A DNA stretch of 64,000 nt from Actinokineospora bangkokensis. GTDB lineage: Bacteria; Actinomycetota; Actinomycetes; Mycobacteriales; Pseudonocardiaceae. This document shows, piece after piece, positions 17,581 to 26,497 of this stretch. Both the position numbers and the translations under genes were made by a program. The first letter of the stretch is position 1; each line of letters opens with the position of its first letter. Where the stretch lies: positions 124,001-188,000 of the forward strand of contig NZ_MKQR01000013.1 of assembly GCF_001940455.1 (NCBI RefSeq). The letters run 5' to 3'. The notes below the pieces were generated by a model that worked only from the letters and a program-made list of their open reading frames with translations, was not told the DNA's origin and did no database searches.

Positions 17581-17587
17581 GGCTGCG

Positions 17588-18163
17588 TCAGGTGGGTGGT
17601 GCCAGGCTCGCCAGCGTCATGTCGGCGAAGTGGAGGCCGAGCTCCTCCGGGCTCAGCGGTCCGTCCGGGCGGTACCAGAGGCCGAGGCGGTGGACGGCGC
17701 CGAAGTGGTAGTTGACCACCACGGTGGCGGGGATGTCGGCGCGGAAGACGCCTGCCCGCTGGCCTTCCTCCACCAGGGCCTTCACCCGGTCGTGGTAGGC
17801 GCGGCGCTCGGCCCGGACCAGGTTCTGGTGGGTGGGGTCGAGCAGGTGGAAGGACTGGAAGAAGACCACCGCCTCGTCGAGGTCGGCGATGGTGGTCTCG
17901 ACGACGTCGGCGATGATCGTGTGCAGCCGGGTGGGCAGGTCCAGGTCGCTGTCGGCGATGGCCTCCATGCGCCTGCGCTGGGCCGTCTGCATCGTGCGGT
18001 ACACCTCGACCAGGAGGTCTTCCTTGGAGTCGAAGTAGTGGTAGAGCGCGCCCTTGGTCACCCCGGCCTCGGCGACGACCTCGCGGACGGTCGTGGCCTC
18101 GAACCCCTTGCGGGCGAAGAGGGTGACCGCGGCGCGCACCACCCGGTCCCGGACTTCCGGCAC
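17588..18163 (-). CDS. TetR-family regulator, last gene of the liv-type operon
   Basis: 191 residues with a typical TetR HTH (FEATTVREVVAEAGVTKGALYHYFDSKEDLL, about residues 21-50) and a helical ligand domain with a YHFGAVHRLGLWYRPDG tail. GTG 18163 starts one base after the binding-protein stop, so it is the sixth cistron of the ABC operon. A palindrome before the first gene (22876) is the natural autoregulatory operator. Similar TetRs control acyl-CoA or steroid uptake genes, but the ligand here cannot be read. Confidence 0.88.
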   Translation of the reverse strand: MPEVRDRVVRAAVTLFARKGFEATTVREVVAEAGVTKGALYHYFDSKEDLLVEVYRTMQTAQRRRMEAIADSDLDLPTRLHTIIADVVETTIADLDEAVVFFQSFHLLDPTHQNLVRAERRAYHDRVKALVEEGQRAGVFRADIPATVVVNYHFGAVHRLGLWYRPDGPLSPEELGLHFADMTLASLAPPT

Positions 18164-18164
18164 G

Positions 18165-19463
18165 TCACCCGACCAGGGCTACGTCGGCGGGGGTGCGCCG
18201 CTCGGTGGGGGCGGGGGTCACCGGGCCGGTGCCCCGGTCGGTCACCATCGGCGCCCACACCTGCTGAACCTTGGCTTGGGCGTCGACGGTGAAGACGTAG
18301 GCGCCGGTGAGGCCCGCGTGCGAGTCCGCCGAGAAGGCGAAGGGGGTCAGGCCCGGCCCGGAGATGCGGCCCGACTCCATGGCCTTGATCAGCCCGGACC
18401 TGGTCAGGTCGCGGCCCGCCTCCTTCAGCGCCTGGGCGAAGGTGAAGGCCGTGGCCATGCCGGAGATGACGGTGTCGGTCAGCGGGACCTCCGGGATGTA
18501 CTTGGCGTGGATCTGCTTGAACAGGGCGATCCAGGGGTCGTCGGAGTCCATGTTCGGCAGGTACCCCGCGCCGGTGAAGCCCTCCAGCAGGGCCGGGACG
18601 GACACCTGGGCGCCCGCGCGCTTGCCGAACTCCGACAACAGGCCGCTGAGGGTGCGCACGTCGGCGCCGATGCTGTTGGCCACGAACTTCGGCTTGTAGC
18701 CCACGCGCGCCGAGGTCAGGATGGTCAGCGCGGTGAAGGCGGGCACGCACTCGCACACCACGACCTCCGCGCCCGCGGCCTTGAGCGCGGTCACCTGCGG
18801 CAGCACGTCGGTGTTGGCCGGGTCGTAGGGCTGGCGGGAGACGATGGCGTCCTTGACGAACTGGTCGAGGCCCGCCTGCGCGTCGCGGCCCACGTCGTCG
18901 TTCTGGTAGAGCACGCCGACCTTCTTGCCCGCCAGCTCCTCGGCGATGTACTTGCCCAGGATCTTCGACTCGCGGGTGTAGTCGACCTGGAAGCCGAAGG
19001 TCATCGGGCTCGTCGCGGGCTCGTCCCAGGCCAGCGCGCCGGAGGCCACCAGCAGGTCCGGCACGCCCTCGGTGGTGAGGAAGTCGGTCACCTTCGTGTG
19101 GGTGGGGGTGCCCAGGCCGCCGACCACGGCGAACACCTTGTCCTGGAGCACCAGCTTCTTCACCACCTCGACCGTGCGCGTCGGGTTGTACCCGTCGTCC
19201 TCCACACGGTACTCGATGGTGCGGCCGTTGATGCCACCGTTGTCGTTGACGTAGGAGTACACCGCGCGGGCACCCGCCGAGATGGTCGAGTAGCCGGGGG
19301 CGGCGGGCCCGGTGAGGGGCTGGTGGGTTCCGATCAGGACGGTGGTGTCGGTGACCCCGGCCCGCTCGTCCTTGACCGCGGGCCCCCCGGTCGGGGTCTC
19401 CCCCGCGCCCCCGCAGGCGGAGACGACCAGGAGGAGGGTGAGTGCGAGTGCTCTGCGTTTCAC
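18165..19463 (-). CDS. Branched-chain amino-acid type ABC substrate-binding lipoprotein
   Basis: A 432-residue periplasmic-binding protein of the Leu/Ile/Val (type I) family. A lipoprotein signal has lipobox VSAC (Cys17), followed by TTVLIGTHQPLTGPAAPGYSTISAG and VFAVVGGLGTPTHTKV, typical of LivJ/AmiC-like proteins. GTG 19463 overlaps the permease stop (GTGA). It feeds the LivH/LivM permeases. Family members bind varied ligands (amino acids, amides, aromatic acids), so the amino-acid label is provisional. Confidence 0.9.
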   Translation of the reverse strand: MKRRALALTLLLVVSACGGAGETPTGGPAVKDERAGVTDTTVLIGTHQPLTGPAAPGYSTISAGARAVYSYVNDNGGINGRTIEYRVEDDGYNPTRTVEVVKKLVLQDKVFAVVGGLGTPTHTKVTDFLTTEGVPDLLVASGALAWDEPATSPMTFGFQVDYTRESKILGKYIAEELAGKKVGVLYQNDDVGRDAQAGLDQFVKDAIVSRQPYDPANTDVLPQVTALKAAGAEVVVCECVPAFTALTILTSARVGYKPKFVANSIGADVRTLSGLLSEFGKRAGAQVSVPALLEGFTGAGYLPNMDSDDPWIALFKQIHAKYIPEVPLTDTVISGMATAFTFAQALKEAGRDLTRSGLIKAMESGRISGPGLTPFAFSADSHAGLTGAYVFTVDAQAKVQQVWAPMVTDRGTGPVTPAPTERRTPADVALVG

Positions 19464-20500
19464 GGTGTGCCTTCCGACGCGGGAACGGGGGTGGGGGACT
19501 TCTGGGCGGGGGTGGGCGTGCGGCGCCCGGGCAGGGGGAGCTTGCTGATCAGCCCGTGGACCCCCTGCGGGAGCACGAGCACGACGAGGACGAGCACCAG
19601 GCCCAGCACGGCGTGCGGCAGGTTGTTGGCGACGTCGGTGGGCAGGCCCAGGCCGTGCGCGAGGTCCTCGGTGCCCGCTTGCACGAGCACGAGGGCGAGC
19701 GCCCCCCAGAGCGCGCCCCACAGGCTGCCGACCCCGCCGAGCACGACGGCGGCCAACAGGGTCAGCGACAGCGCGGGGGTGAACGACCCGGGTGCGGCGG
19801 TGCCCAGCAGGAAGGCTTGCAACCCGCCCGCCAGCCCGCCGCAGACGGCGCTGACCAGGAACGCGAGCACCTTGGTGCGCCCGACGCGGATGCCCGCCAG
19901 GGCGGCGGAGACCTCGTCGTCGCGCACGGCGCGCATCTGCCTGCCGATGCGGCCGGTGGTGATGTTGGCCAGCACGACCAGCGCCAGCAGCACCGTCGCC
20001 CACACCACCCACGCCTGCCAGCGGGTGCTCGGCACGACGCCCGCCAGCGCGGGCGGCAGGCTGTTCACGGTGAAGCTCAGGCCGTTGCTGCCGCCGAGCA
20101 GGTCCGGGAACCGCTGGGTCAGCGCGGGCAGCCCGACCGCCAGGGCCAGGGTGGCCCCGGCCAGGTAGGGCCCGTGCAGGCGGGCCGCAGCCGCCCCGGT
20201 GAGCAGCCCGGCGCCCCCGCTGACGGCGGCGGCGATGGCGAGGTCCAGCCAGAACGGCAGCCCCGGCGCGTTGACCACGAGCAGGCCCACGGTGTACGCC
20301 CCGACCAGCAGGAACGCGCCGTGGCCGAGCGACACCTGCCCGGTCAGGCCGGTGAGCACGCTCAGCCCCGCGGTGGCCAGCAGCAGGTAGCCGAGGGTGG
20401 CCAGCCGGACGTTGGTGAACGGGTCCACCACCAGCGACACGGCCACGACGACGGCCAGGCCGAGCAGCGCCCACCCGAGGTGGCGCAGCAGCGGGGGCAT
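19460..20500 (-). CDS. livM: Branched-chain type ABC permease, LivM family
   Basis: A 346-residue permease with about eight to ten helices and the LivM signature TGQVSLGHGAFLLVGAYT. Late VLGGVGSLWGALWGA matches the family's cytoplasmic coupling region. ATG 20500 overlaps the LivH stop by 4 bp, and its own stop overlaps the binding-protein start, so the operon is fully coupled. A charged/proline C-terminal tail follows the last helix. Confidence 0.9.
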   Translation of the reverse strand: MPPLLRHLGWALLGLAVVVAVSLVVDPFTNVRLATLGYLLLATAGLSVLTGLTGQVSLGHGAFLLVGAYTVGLLVVNAPGLPFWLDLAIAAAVSGGAGLLTGAAAARLHGPYLAGATLALAVGLPALTQRFPDLLGGSNGLSFTVNSLPPALAGVVPSTRWQAWVVWATVLLALVVLANITTGRIGRQMRAVRDDEVSAALAGIRVGRTKVLAFLVSAVCGGLAGGLQAFLLGTAAPGSFTPALSLTLLAAVVLGGVGSLWGALWGALALVLVQAGTEDLAHGLGLPTDVANNLPHAVLGLVLVLVVLVLPQGVHGLISKLPLPGRRTPTPAQKSPTPVPASEGTP

Positions 20501-21351
20501 CAGACCCTCCTCGCCGCGGTGCGCCCGAACAACCCGTTGGGGCGGAAGGTGAGCACCACGACCAGGATCGCCAGCGACGCCAGGGTCACCAGCTCCGGCC
20601 CGAGGTACCCGGAGACGCAGGACAGCACCACGCCGAGGCCGAACCCGCCGACGACCGTGCCCAGCGGGTTGTCCAGCCCGCCCAGCACCGCGGCGGTCAG
20701 CGCGTAGACGAAGACGGTGTCGAGCACGCCGGGGTGCAGGAACGGCGGCGCGGCCAGCACCCCGGCCAGCGCGCCGACCGAGGTGGCCAGCGCCCAGCCC
20801 GCGGTGAGCATCAGCCCCACCTTGACCCCGACCAGGCTCGCGACCTCGGGGTGGAAGGCGGCGGCGCGCATCCGCAGCCCGAGCGAGGTGGTGCCGAACA
20901 GCAGCAGCAACCCGCCCGCGACGACGAGCACCACGGCGATGACGAACGCGGAGTTGGCGGAGAAGGCGCCGCGGAAGTCCAGCGCGTAGGGGAACGAGCG
21001 CGGCTCGGCGGTCCAGATCATCCCGCACACGGCCTGGAGCACCATGAGCAGCCCCAGGGTGGCGATCACCGGGGCGAGCTCGCCCGCGCGGCTGAGCCTG
21101 CGCATGAGCACCCGTTCGGTGAGCGCCCCCAGCACCGCCCCCGCGACGAGGGCGACCACGAGGCCGAGCCAGTAGCCGCCGGTGGCGCGGTTGACCGAGT
21201 AGGCCAGGTAGGCGCAGACCAGCGCGAGGGCGGGTTGGGCGAAGTTGACGACGCGGGTGGCGCGGTAGATCACCACCAGGGCCAGCCCCAGCGCGGCGTA
21301 GACGGCCCCGTTGGTCAGGCCGCCGAGCGCCAAGGCGAACAGGTCGGACAT
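20500..21351 (-). CDS. livH: Branched-chain type ABC permease, LivH family
   Basis: A 283-residue membrane permease: GGLTNGAVYAALGLALVVIYRATRVVNFAQ at the N-terminus and AAVLGGLDNPLGTVVGGFGLGV near the end are standard LivH signatures. ATG 21351 overlaps the LivF stop in an ATGA quartet. It pairs with LivM to form the channel. Confidence 0.92.
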   Translation of the reverse strand: MSDLFALALGGLTNGAVYAALGLALVVIYRATRVVNFAQPALALVCAYLAYSVNRATGGYWLGLVVALVAGAVLGALTERVLMRRLSRAGELAPVIATLGLLMVLQAVCGMIWTAEPRSFPYALDFRGAFSANSAFVIAVVLVVAGGLLLLFGTTSLGLRMRAAAFHPEVASLVGVKVGLMLTAGWALATSVGALAGVLAAPPFLHPGVLDTVFVYALTAAVLGGLDNPLGTVVGGFGLGVVLSCVSGYLGPELVTLASLAILVVVLTFRPNGLFGRTAARRV

Positions 21352-22043
21352 CAGAACCCCAGGTAGGCGTGTCGGAGTCGGTCGTCGGCCAGCAGGTCGG
21401 CGGCGGGCGCGTCCGCCACGACCCGGCCCAGTTCGAGCACGTAGCCGCGGGTGGCGACCGACAGCGCGCCGCGGGCGTTCTGCTCGACCAGCAGCACGGT
21501 CATCCGCAGCTCGCGCAGCAGGTCGAGGATGCGCCGGGTGACCAGCGGGGCCAGCCCGAGCGACGGTTCGTCGAGCACCAGGGCGCGCGGCCCGGACATC
21601 AGCGCCCGGCCGATGGCGAGCATCTGCCGCTCGCCGCCGGAGAGCGTGTCCGCGCGGCGCCTGAGCCTGCTCGCCAGCGGCGGGAACAGCGCCAGCACGT
21701 GCTCGTGGGCCGCGCGCCGCTGCGCCGACGAGCGCCACAGCCCGCCCAGGCGCAGGTTCTCGGCCACGGTCAGCTCGGTGATGACGCCGCCGTTCTCCGG
21801 CACGTGCGCCAAGCCTCGGCGCACCACCCGGTCCGGCGGCCAGCCGGTGATGTCGTCGCCGTCGAAGTGGACGGTGCCGCCGCGCGGGGGCACTAGGCCG
21901 CTGATGGTGCGCAGCAGGGTGGTCTTGCCCGCCCCGTTGGCGCCGAGCACGGCGGTGATGGCGCCCGCCTCGACGGTCAGGTGCACGCCGTCGAGCGCGC
22001 GGACCGGCCCGTGCGCGGCCGAGAGGTCCTCCACGGTCAGCAC
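21351..22043 (-). CDS. livF: Branched-chain type ABC ATP-binding protein, LivF family
   Basis: A 230-residue ABC ATPase with Walker A GANGAGKT, signature LSGGERQM and Walker B ALVLDEPSLGLAP; the LGLAP stretch is typical of LivF. GTG 22043 begins one base after the LivG stop. Together with LivG it drives the LivHM permease. Confidence 0.93.
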   Translation of the reverse strand: MLTVEDLSAAHGPVRALDGVHLTVEAGAITAVLGANGAGKTTLLRTISGLVPPRGGTVHFDGDDITGWPPDRVVRRGLAHVPENGGVITELTVAENLRLGGLWRSSAQRRAAHEHVLALFPPLASRLRRRADTLSGGERQMLAIGRALMSGPRALVLDEPSLGLAPLVTRRILDLLRELRMTVLLVEQNARGALSVATRGYVLELGRVVADAPAADLLADDRLRHAYLGF

Positions 22044-22044
22044 C

Positions 22045-22818
22045 TCAGCCCACTCCCAGGTAGGCCTCGGTGACCTGGGGGTCGTCGCGCACCTCGTCGG
22101 GTGTGCCCGCCGCGATGACCCTGCCGAAGTCCAGGACGGTGATCCGGTCGCACACCCGCATGACCAGGTCCATGTGGTGCTCGACGAGCAGCACCGCCGT
22201 CCGCCCGGTGAGCCCGCGCAGCAGGTCCACCAGCTCCTCGCGCTCCAGTTCGGACAGCCCCGAGGCGGGTTCGTCGAGCATGAGCAGCGCGGGCTCGGCC
22301 ACCAGCGCCCGCGCCAGGGCGACGCGCTTGCGCACGCCGTAGGGCAGGGTGGCGGGGTAGGCGTCGCGCCAGTTGTCGATGCGCAGCAGCGCGAGCAGTT
22401 CCTCGGCCTTGTCGCGCAACCGGCCCTCGTCCCGAGCGGCCCCGCCCAGCCCCAGCAGGGAGCTGAACGCGGATGCCTTGCGGTGCCGGTGCGCTCCCAC
22501 CAGGACGTTGTCGATGACCGTGCACCCGGCGAACAGCCCGAGCCCCTGCACCGTCCGCGCGATCCCCAGCGCCGCCAGGTCGTGCGGTCTGTGGCGCCGC
22601 AACGGTTTCCCGTGCACGCGCACAGTTCCCTCGCGCGGTGCGACGAACCCGCAGAGCACGTTGAACAACGTCGTCTTGCCTGCCCCGTTGGGCCCGATGA
22701 CCCCGTGCACCGATCCGGGCATCACGGCCAGCCGCACCCCGTCGAGAGCCGTCAGCCCCCCGAACCGGACCGTGACACCGGACGCCTCAAGCACAGGTTG
22801 ACCAGGGGATTCCCGCAT
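22045..22818 (-). CDS. livG: Branched-chain type ABC ATP-binding protein, LivG family
   Basis: A 257-residue ABC ATPase: Walker A GPNGAGKT, a LivG-type GIARTVQGLGLF Q-loop, and Walker B ALLMLDEPASGLS. The usual signature is altered to LPYGVRKRV, as in many LivG proteins. GGGAG lies six bases upstream of ATG 22818, which is better than the upstream in-frame ATG at 22863. It is the first gene of the operon livG-livF-livH-livM-binding protein-tetR. Confidence 0.92.
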   Translation of the reverse strand: MRESPGQPVLEASGVTVRFGGLTALDGVRLAVMPGSVHGVIGPNGAGKTTLFNVLCGFVAPREGTVRVHGKPLRRHRPHDLAALGIARTVQGLGLFAGCTVIDNVLVGAHRHRKASAFSSLLGLGGAARDEGRLRDKAEELLALLRIDNWRDAYPATLPYGVRKRVALARALVAEPALLMLDEPASGLSELEREELVDLLRGLTGRTAVLLVEHHMDLVMRVCDRITVLDFGRVIAAGTPDEVRDDPQVTEAYLGVG

Positions 22819-22875
22819 ACCAGCTCCCGTCGGACCGCATCGTCCACCGCGCTGATCCCACATTTTGGGAGACTA

Positions 22876-22891
22876 CATACCGCGCGGTATG
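22876..22891. promoter_or_regulatory. Perfect 16-bp palindrome upstream of the liv-type operon
   Basis: CATACCGCGCGGTATG is a perfect palindrome 58 bp before livG. A partial copy, ATACCGCGCGGCAG, lies at 23002-23015 closer to the divergent XRE gene. Its size fits a TetR-dimer operator for the regulator at the operon's end. Confidence 0.6.
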
Positions 22892-23100
22892 ACGCAGAAT
22901 CATCCGATTCGCACGATGTGCCGTCAATCGACCTTTCGGGCTAACCCGTGCGGGTGAACACCCTGGACACACGGGCTCTCTACCAGGCAGTTCCGGAGCA
23001 GATACCGCGCGGCAGGGAATCCTTCGGCCGCGCCCAGCGCAGGCGACGTGCGGAAGCCGGGCCCTATCCTGGGATCAAGTCGGCACGGAAGGTGAGCGGG

Positions 23101-24321
23101 ATGGGCGACCTGAAGGACGACGCGCGGGAGATCGGGGCACGGGCCCGCAGGATCCGGGTTCGTCGCGGCCTGAGCCTGGAGGTCGCCGCCGGACTGGTGG
23201 GGGTTTCCAAGGGCTATCTGTCCATGTTGGAACGCGGGGAGAGGGCGTTCAGCAGGCGCGGGTTGCTGGAGGACCTGGCTGCCGCGCTCGGCGCTTCGGT
23301 GGTCGACCTGACCGGACAGCCCTACCTCCCAGGGGACCGCGCGAGCGCGTTGGCTTTGGCGGCGCTCCCGGAGATCTCAGTGGCCTTGTTCGACGTGGGG
23401 TTCGACGACGTGCCGGACGGACCGGTGCGGGCGGTCGCTGAACTGGCCGCAGCGGCGAAACGGGCCAACGAGCAGGCAGCGGAGTCGCGGTATTCCTCCG
23501 CAGGGACCGGACTGGGTCAGTTGATCACGGAGTTGCACGTGCACGCGGTGGCGGCGCCCGGTGCCGAGCGCCGCGCAGCTCTCGCCGCGCTGGTGGAGGC
23601 CTGCGTCGTCGCTTCCTGCCTGGCGCGCAACCTGGGCAACGCGGATCTCGCCGTGATCGCTTCGGTGCGGGCCCAGGAGGCCGCGCTGCGGCTCGGCGAT
23701 CCCGGGGTGGGCGGCCTCGCCGCGATGGCGTCAACCTCCGCGCTGAGCCGCTTGGGCGCGCGCAACCGCGCGGCGCGCGTGGCCGCTGCGGCGTTGCGGG
23801 AGGTGGAGTCGGGCTCCGGGGACACGGTTCGACTGGAGGCGGCGGGGATGCTCCACCTCACCAGCGCCCAGATGGCGGCCAAGGACGGCCGCCGCGACGA
23901 GGCGTTCGCCCACCTCGACGCCGCGCGGGACCTGGCGGGGCGCACCGGCGAGCGCAACACCCTGCAGTTCTCCTTCGGCCCCGCGAACGTCCGCGCCTGG
24001 TCGCTGAGCATCGCGGTCGAACTGGGCGAAGGGCCGGGCATGGCCGACCGCGTGACCTCCCGCCCGGACTACGACCGCGGTCTGTCCACTGCGGACAGGC
24101 GCGGCGCGCTGCACTTCGACCTCGCCCGCGCGAACGGCCAGTCCGGCGGGGAGAGGGACCTCCGGGCCATCCATCACTTGGACACGGCCGACCGCATCGC
24201 ACCCCAGCGCCTCCGCAACGACCCCCTGGCCCGCGACCTCGTCCGACAGCTGCACCGCCGCTCCCCCAAGCCCTCCTGGGAGCTCGACAGCCTGCGCCGC
24301 CGCCTCGGCGTGGAAGCCTGA
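23101..24321 (+). CDS. XRE-family regulator with TPR-like helical domain
   Basis: 406 residues. An N-terminal Cro/C1-type HTH (about 10-65: ARRIRVRRGLSLEVAAGLVGVSKGYLSMLERGERAF) is followed by a long alanine-rich helical part with TPR-like repeats. This layout is very common in Pseudonocardiaceae and Streptomyces, often paired with a small downstream partner. The ATG at 23101 lies after GGTGAGCGGG. It is divergent from the liv-type operon. A near-palindrome at 24328 lies just after it. Confidence 0.88.
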   Translation: MGDLKDDAREIGARARRIRVRRGLSLEVAAGLVGVSKGYLSMLERGERAFSRRGLLEDLAAALGASVVDLTGQPYLPGDRASALALAALPEISVALFDVGFDDVPDGPVRAVAELAAAAKRANEQAAESRYSSAGTGLGQLITELHVHAVAAPGAERRAALAALVEACVVASCLARNLGNADLAVIASVRAQEAALRLGDPGVGGLAAMASTSALSRLGARNRAARVAAAALREVESGSGDTVRLEAAGMLHLTSAQMAAKDGRRDEAFAHLDAARDLAGRTGERNTLQFSFGPANVRAWSLSIAVELGEGPGMADRVTSRPDYDRGLSTADRRGALHFDLARANGQSGGERDLRAIHHLDTADRIAPQRLRNDPLARDLVRQLHRRSPKPSWELDSLRRRLGVEA

Positions 24322-24327
24322 CGGAAC

Positions 24328-24344
24328 GTTTACACTCTGTGAAC
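24328..24344. promoter_or_regulatory. Near-palindrome before the unknown gene at 24433
   Basis: GTTTACACTCTGTGAAC has arms GTTTACA/TGTGAAC (one mismatch) around CTC. It begins seven bases after the XRE gene's stop and about 90 bp before the next gene. It may be an operator for the XRE protein. Confidence 0.35.
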
Positions 24345-24432
24345 CGTCCTCGAAAACTCCCCGAGTAGCGTTGATCCCGAGGACAGCAAGCCCCCTATGA
24401 CGGGCGGGCGCAAGAAATCCTGGGGATCGACC

Positions 24433-24969
24433 ATGAGCAAAGCGGCTACTGATGGGGACGGGCGCGCGCGGACCGTGCGAGAGCCCACGTGGGTGCTGGA
24501 CGGGGCCGAGCGGGCGGTGGTCGACGAGGTGGTGGCGGCGGCCGGGCGGGTCGTCGTCTACGACCCACATGCGGTTCCGGCTGCCCTGAGAACCGAGGCC
24601 TACGCGGCCGCTGTCTCCGGTTCGGTGCGTGACCTCACGGGGAACCAGCTCGCCCTGATCCCGGAGCACTGTCTGACGCGGCCCGACATACCGGTCGAGG
24701 TCGCGGGGGAGCAACTGGCACGGCTGCTGGACAACCCGGGCGCGTGGCGGGTGGTGCCCGCGAGCCACCCCACCTCGCCAGGCTTCACGGTGCTGGAAGT
24801 CGAGCACTTCCACCCCATAGTCCACATCGAACTCCTGGGGAGGCAGGTCATCCTGGAGGACCGCGGCACGACCACCCGCTACCTGGAGCTGGCCCAAGAA
24901 CTTGAGCGAGCGTGCTTGCCGGCCGACGAGGGCGTTGCGCTCGTCGAGGCGGTGCTGCGCAGCGGATAG
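24433..24969 (+). CDS. Hypothetical protein downstream of XRE/TPR regulator
   Basis: 178 residues, not recognised. It is soluble, mixed alpha/beta, with no signal peptide. EHFHPIVHIELLGRQVILED and TTRYLELAQELERACLPADEGVALVEAVLR suggest a compact fold with a helical tail. An upstream ATG at 24397 is in frame, but GGGGATC before 24433 is the better site. In relatives, genes at this position after XRE regulators are small partner proteins; whether that holds here is inference. Confidence 0.6.
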   Translation: MSKAATDGDGRARTVREPTWVLDGAERAVVDEVVAAAGRVVVYDPHAVPAALRTEAYAAAVSGSVRDLTGNQLALIPEHCLTRPDIPVEVAGEQLARLLDNPGAWRVVPASHPTSPGFTVLEVEHFHPIVHIELLGRQVILEDRGTTTRYLELAQELERACLPADEGVALVEAVLRSG

Positions 24970-25098
24970 GACGCATCCCCTCACGAGCAATGCTTGAGAC
25001 CTGTGGATCGGCCGGGGTGGGGTATACCTTCCCTGTGATTGTCTGTAGGTCTCACGCATGGCCGACGCGCCACCGTCAGTCGGGAAAGGTACACATCC

Positions 25099-25332
25099 AT
25101 GCCTACCGTGGTCCCCGATCCGTCCGACGGTGATGGGCTGAGGTTGATGCCCGCGCTCGGCGCGAAGGAGCACCTGGCCGAGATGGGGAACGCCGAGGAC
25201 GAGACCCACGCCCTTCAGGCGGTGAAGGCGTTCGAGGCCGCCTACGGCGCCACGTACCCCAAGGCGGCCCGCTTCGAACGCGGCCATCTGGTCGAGCGGG
25301 GCATCGAGCGCGAGCAGGGCGCCACAGCATGA
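25099..25332 (+). pseudogene. IS256-family transposase remnant (small open frame)
   Basis: 77 codons in which GAKEHLAEMGNAEDETHALQ followed by AVKAFEAAYGATYPKAA matches the segment of IS256-family transposases that precedes their conserved FYDYPAEHW motif. The DDE catalytic region and both ends of the element are absent, and the tail after PKAA diverges. The frame is open, has a GAAAGG site and overlaps the next gene in an ATGA quartet, so it may be translated as a leader or a captured small gene. Confidence 0.65.
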
Positions 25333-25838
25333 CGGGCCACGGTGACGGGACCAGGGAACGCCCCCTGCTCTTCCTCGATGTCGACGGCCCGCTCCTGCCG
25401 TTCGGTGACGGCACCCGGCGCGAGCAGGCGGGCACGGCCGCCAGCGCGCACCTGGCGCGGCTCGACCCGCAACTCGGGCCTCGGCTGGCAGCACTCCCGT
25501 GCGACCTGGTCTGGGCCACGACCTGGGAAGACGAAGCCAACACCGAGATCGCGCCCCGGCTCGGGCTGCCACCGCTCCCGGTCGTGACCTGGCCTGACCC
25601 CTCCGACGAGGATGCGCACCAAGACCGGTGGTTCGGGCTGTGCTGGAAGACCCGAACCCTCGTGGCGTGGGCCGATGGACGCCCGTTCGCCTGGGTCGAC
25701 GACGAGATCACCGACGCCGACCGGGACTGGGTGGCCGCCCACCACCCCGGACCAGCCCTCCTCCACCACATCGCACCAGCACGAGGCCTCAACAACGACG
25801 ACCTCGCAACCCTCGACCACTGGCTACGAGCCCCCTGA
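25329..25838 (+). CDS. HAD-like hydrolase domain protein
   Basis: 169 residues. The N-terminal LLFLDVDGPLLPF carries the HAD nucleophile motif DxD (as DVDG), and WATTWEDEANTEI resembles the motif-II region of small actinobacterial HAD-like proteins. FAWVDDEITDADRDW gives the late acidic motif. It is a likely cytoplasmic phosphatase of unknown substrate. The ATG overlaps the preceding IS256-derived frame. Confidence 0.75.
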   Translation: MTGHGDGTRERPLLFLDVDGPLLPFGDGTRREQAGTAASAHLARLDPQLGPRLAALPCDLVWATTWEDEANTEIAPRLGLPPLPVVTWPDPSDEDAHQDRWFGLCWKTRTLVAWADGRPFAWVDDEITDADRDWVAAHHPGPALLHHIAPARGLNNDDLATLDHWLRAP

Positions 25839-25855
25839 GGAACCAAAGATCAAGA

Positions 25856-26470
25856 GGTCTGGCGGGTGATCGGTTGTGGGCCGTGCGGGACGCGGCGGGC
25901 AAGTTCGGTTCTGGTAAGAACACCCGCCGGTTCCGTCTCATGCCCGGACTGCTGCGACTTGGTTCGCGTTATCCCCACGGGCTTGGCCAGCCGCAACTGC
26001 TTGCCCCGGACGGGTGGCCGGTGGCCGACAGCGATGCCTATCTCCGGGCGCACCTCCGCCGTGACGACGTGGAGTTGGTCCCTGAGGGTGAGGTGTCGCA
26101 CTTCGACCAACTGCCCGTGAGCGTGCTGACCACGGCGACCCTCGACTGGGTCCAGCAGTCGCTCCCCGGCGTGCCTGTCGATGAGCGTCGATTCCGGCCG
26201 AACATCGTGGTGCGCACCCCGCCGGGTACCGCGCCTTTCGTCGAGGACAACTGGCTCGGCAGGACCGCTGTGATCGGGGAGGGAACGCGGATCGAGTTCG
26301 TCCGCTCCAGCGAACGCTGTGTGATGGTCAACGAGGCGCAGGCCGACTTGCCGCAGTCCTCCCTGGTGCTCAAGACGATCTCCGCCGCGCACGACAACCG
26401 TCTTGACGCGCTGGCCCGTGTCCTCATCCCGGGCAACATCGCGCTTGGTGATCCTGTGGTGTTTGCCTGA
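25856..26470 (+). pseudogene. MOSC-domain protein, 5'-truncated
   Basis: The frame begins in the middle of a MOSC N-terminal barrel motif (GLAGDRLWAVRDAAGKFGSG, then KNTRRF) and runs about 204 codons to a normal end (LIPGNIALGDPVVFA). The usual first 30 or so residues with the YPVKS motif are missing. No in-frame start lies ahead except inside the HAD gene region; GTG 25883 would cut the domain. MOSC proteins handle sulfur or molybdenum cofactor groups. Loss of the 5' end beside an IS256 remnant suggests rearrangement. Confidence 0.65.
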
Positions 26471-26471
26471 G

Positions 26472-26496
26472 GGGTGTCTCGCGATGCAAGACACCC
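26472..26496. terminator. Bidirectional hairpin between MOSC remnant and response regulator
   Basis: GGGTGTCT (26472-26479) pairs with AGACACCC (26489-26496) around a 9-nt loop, between converging frames. Confidence 0.6.
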
Positions 26497-26497
26497 T

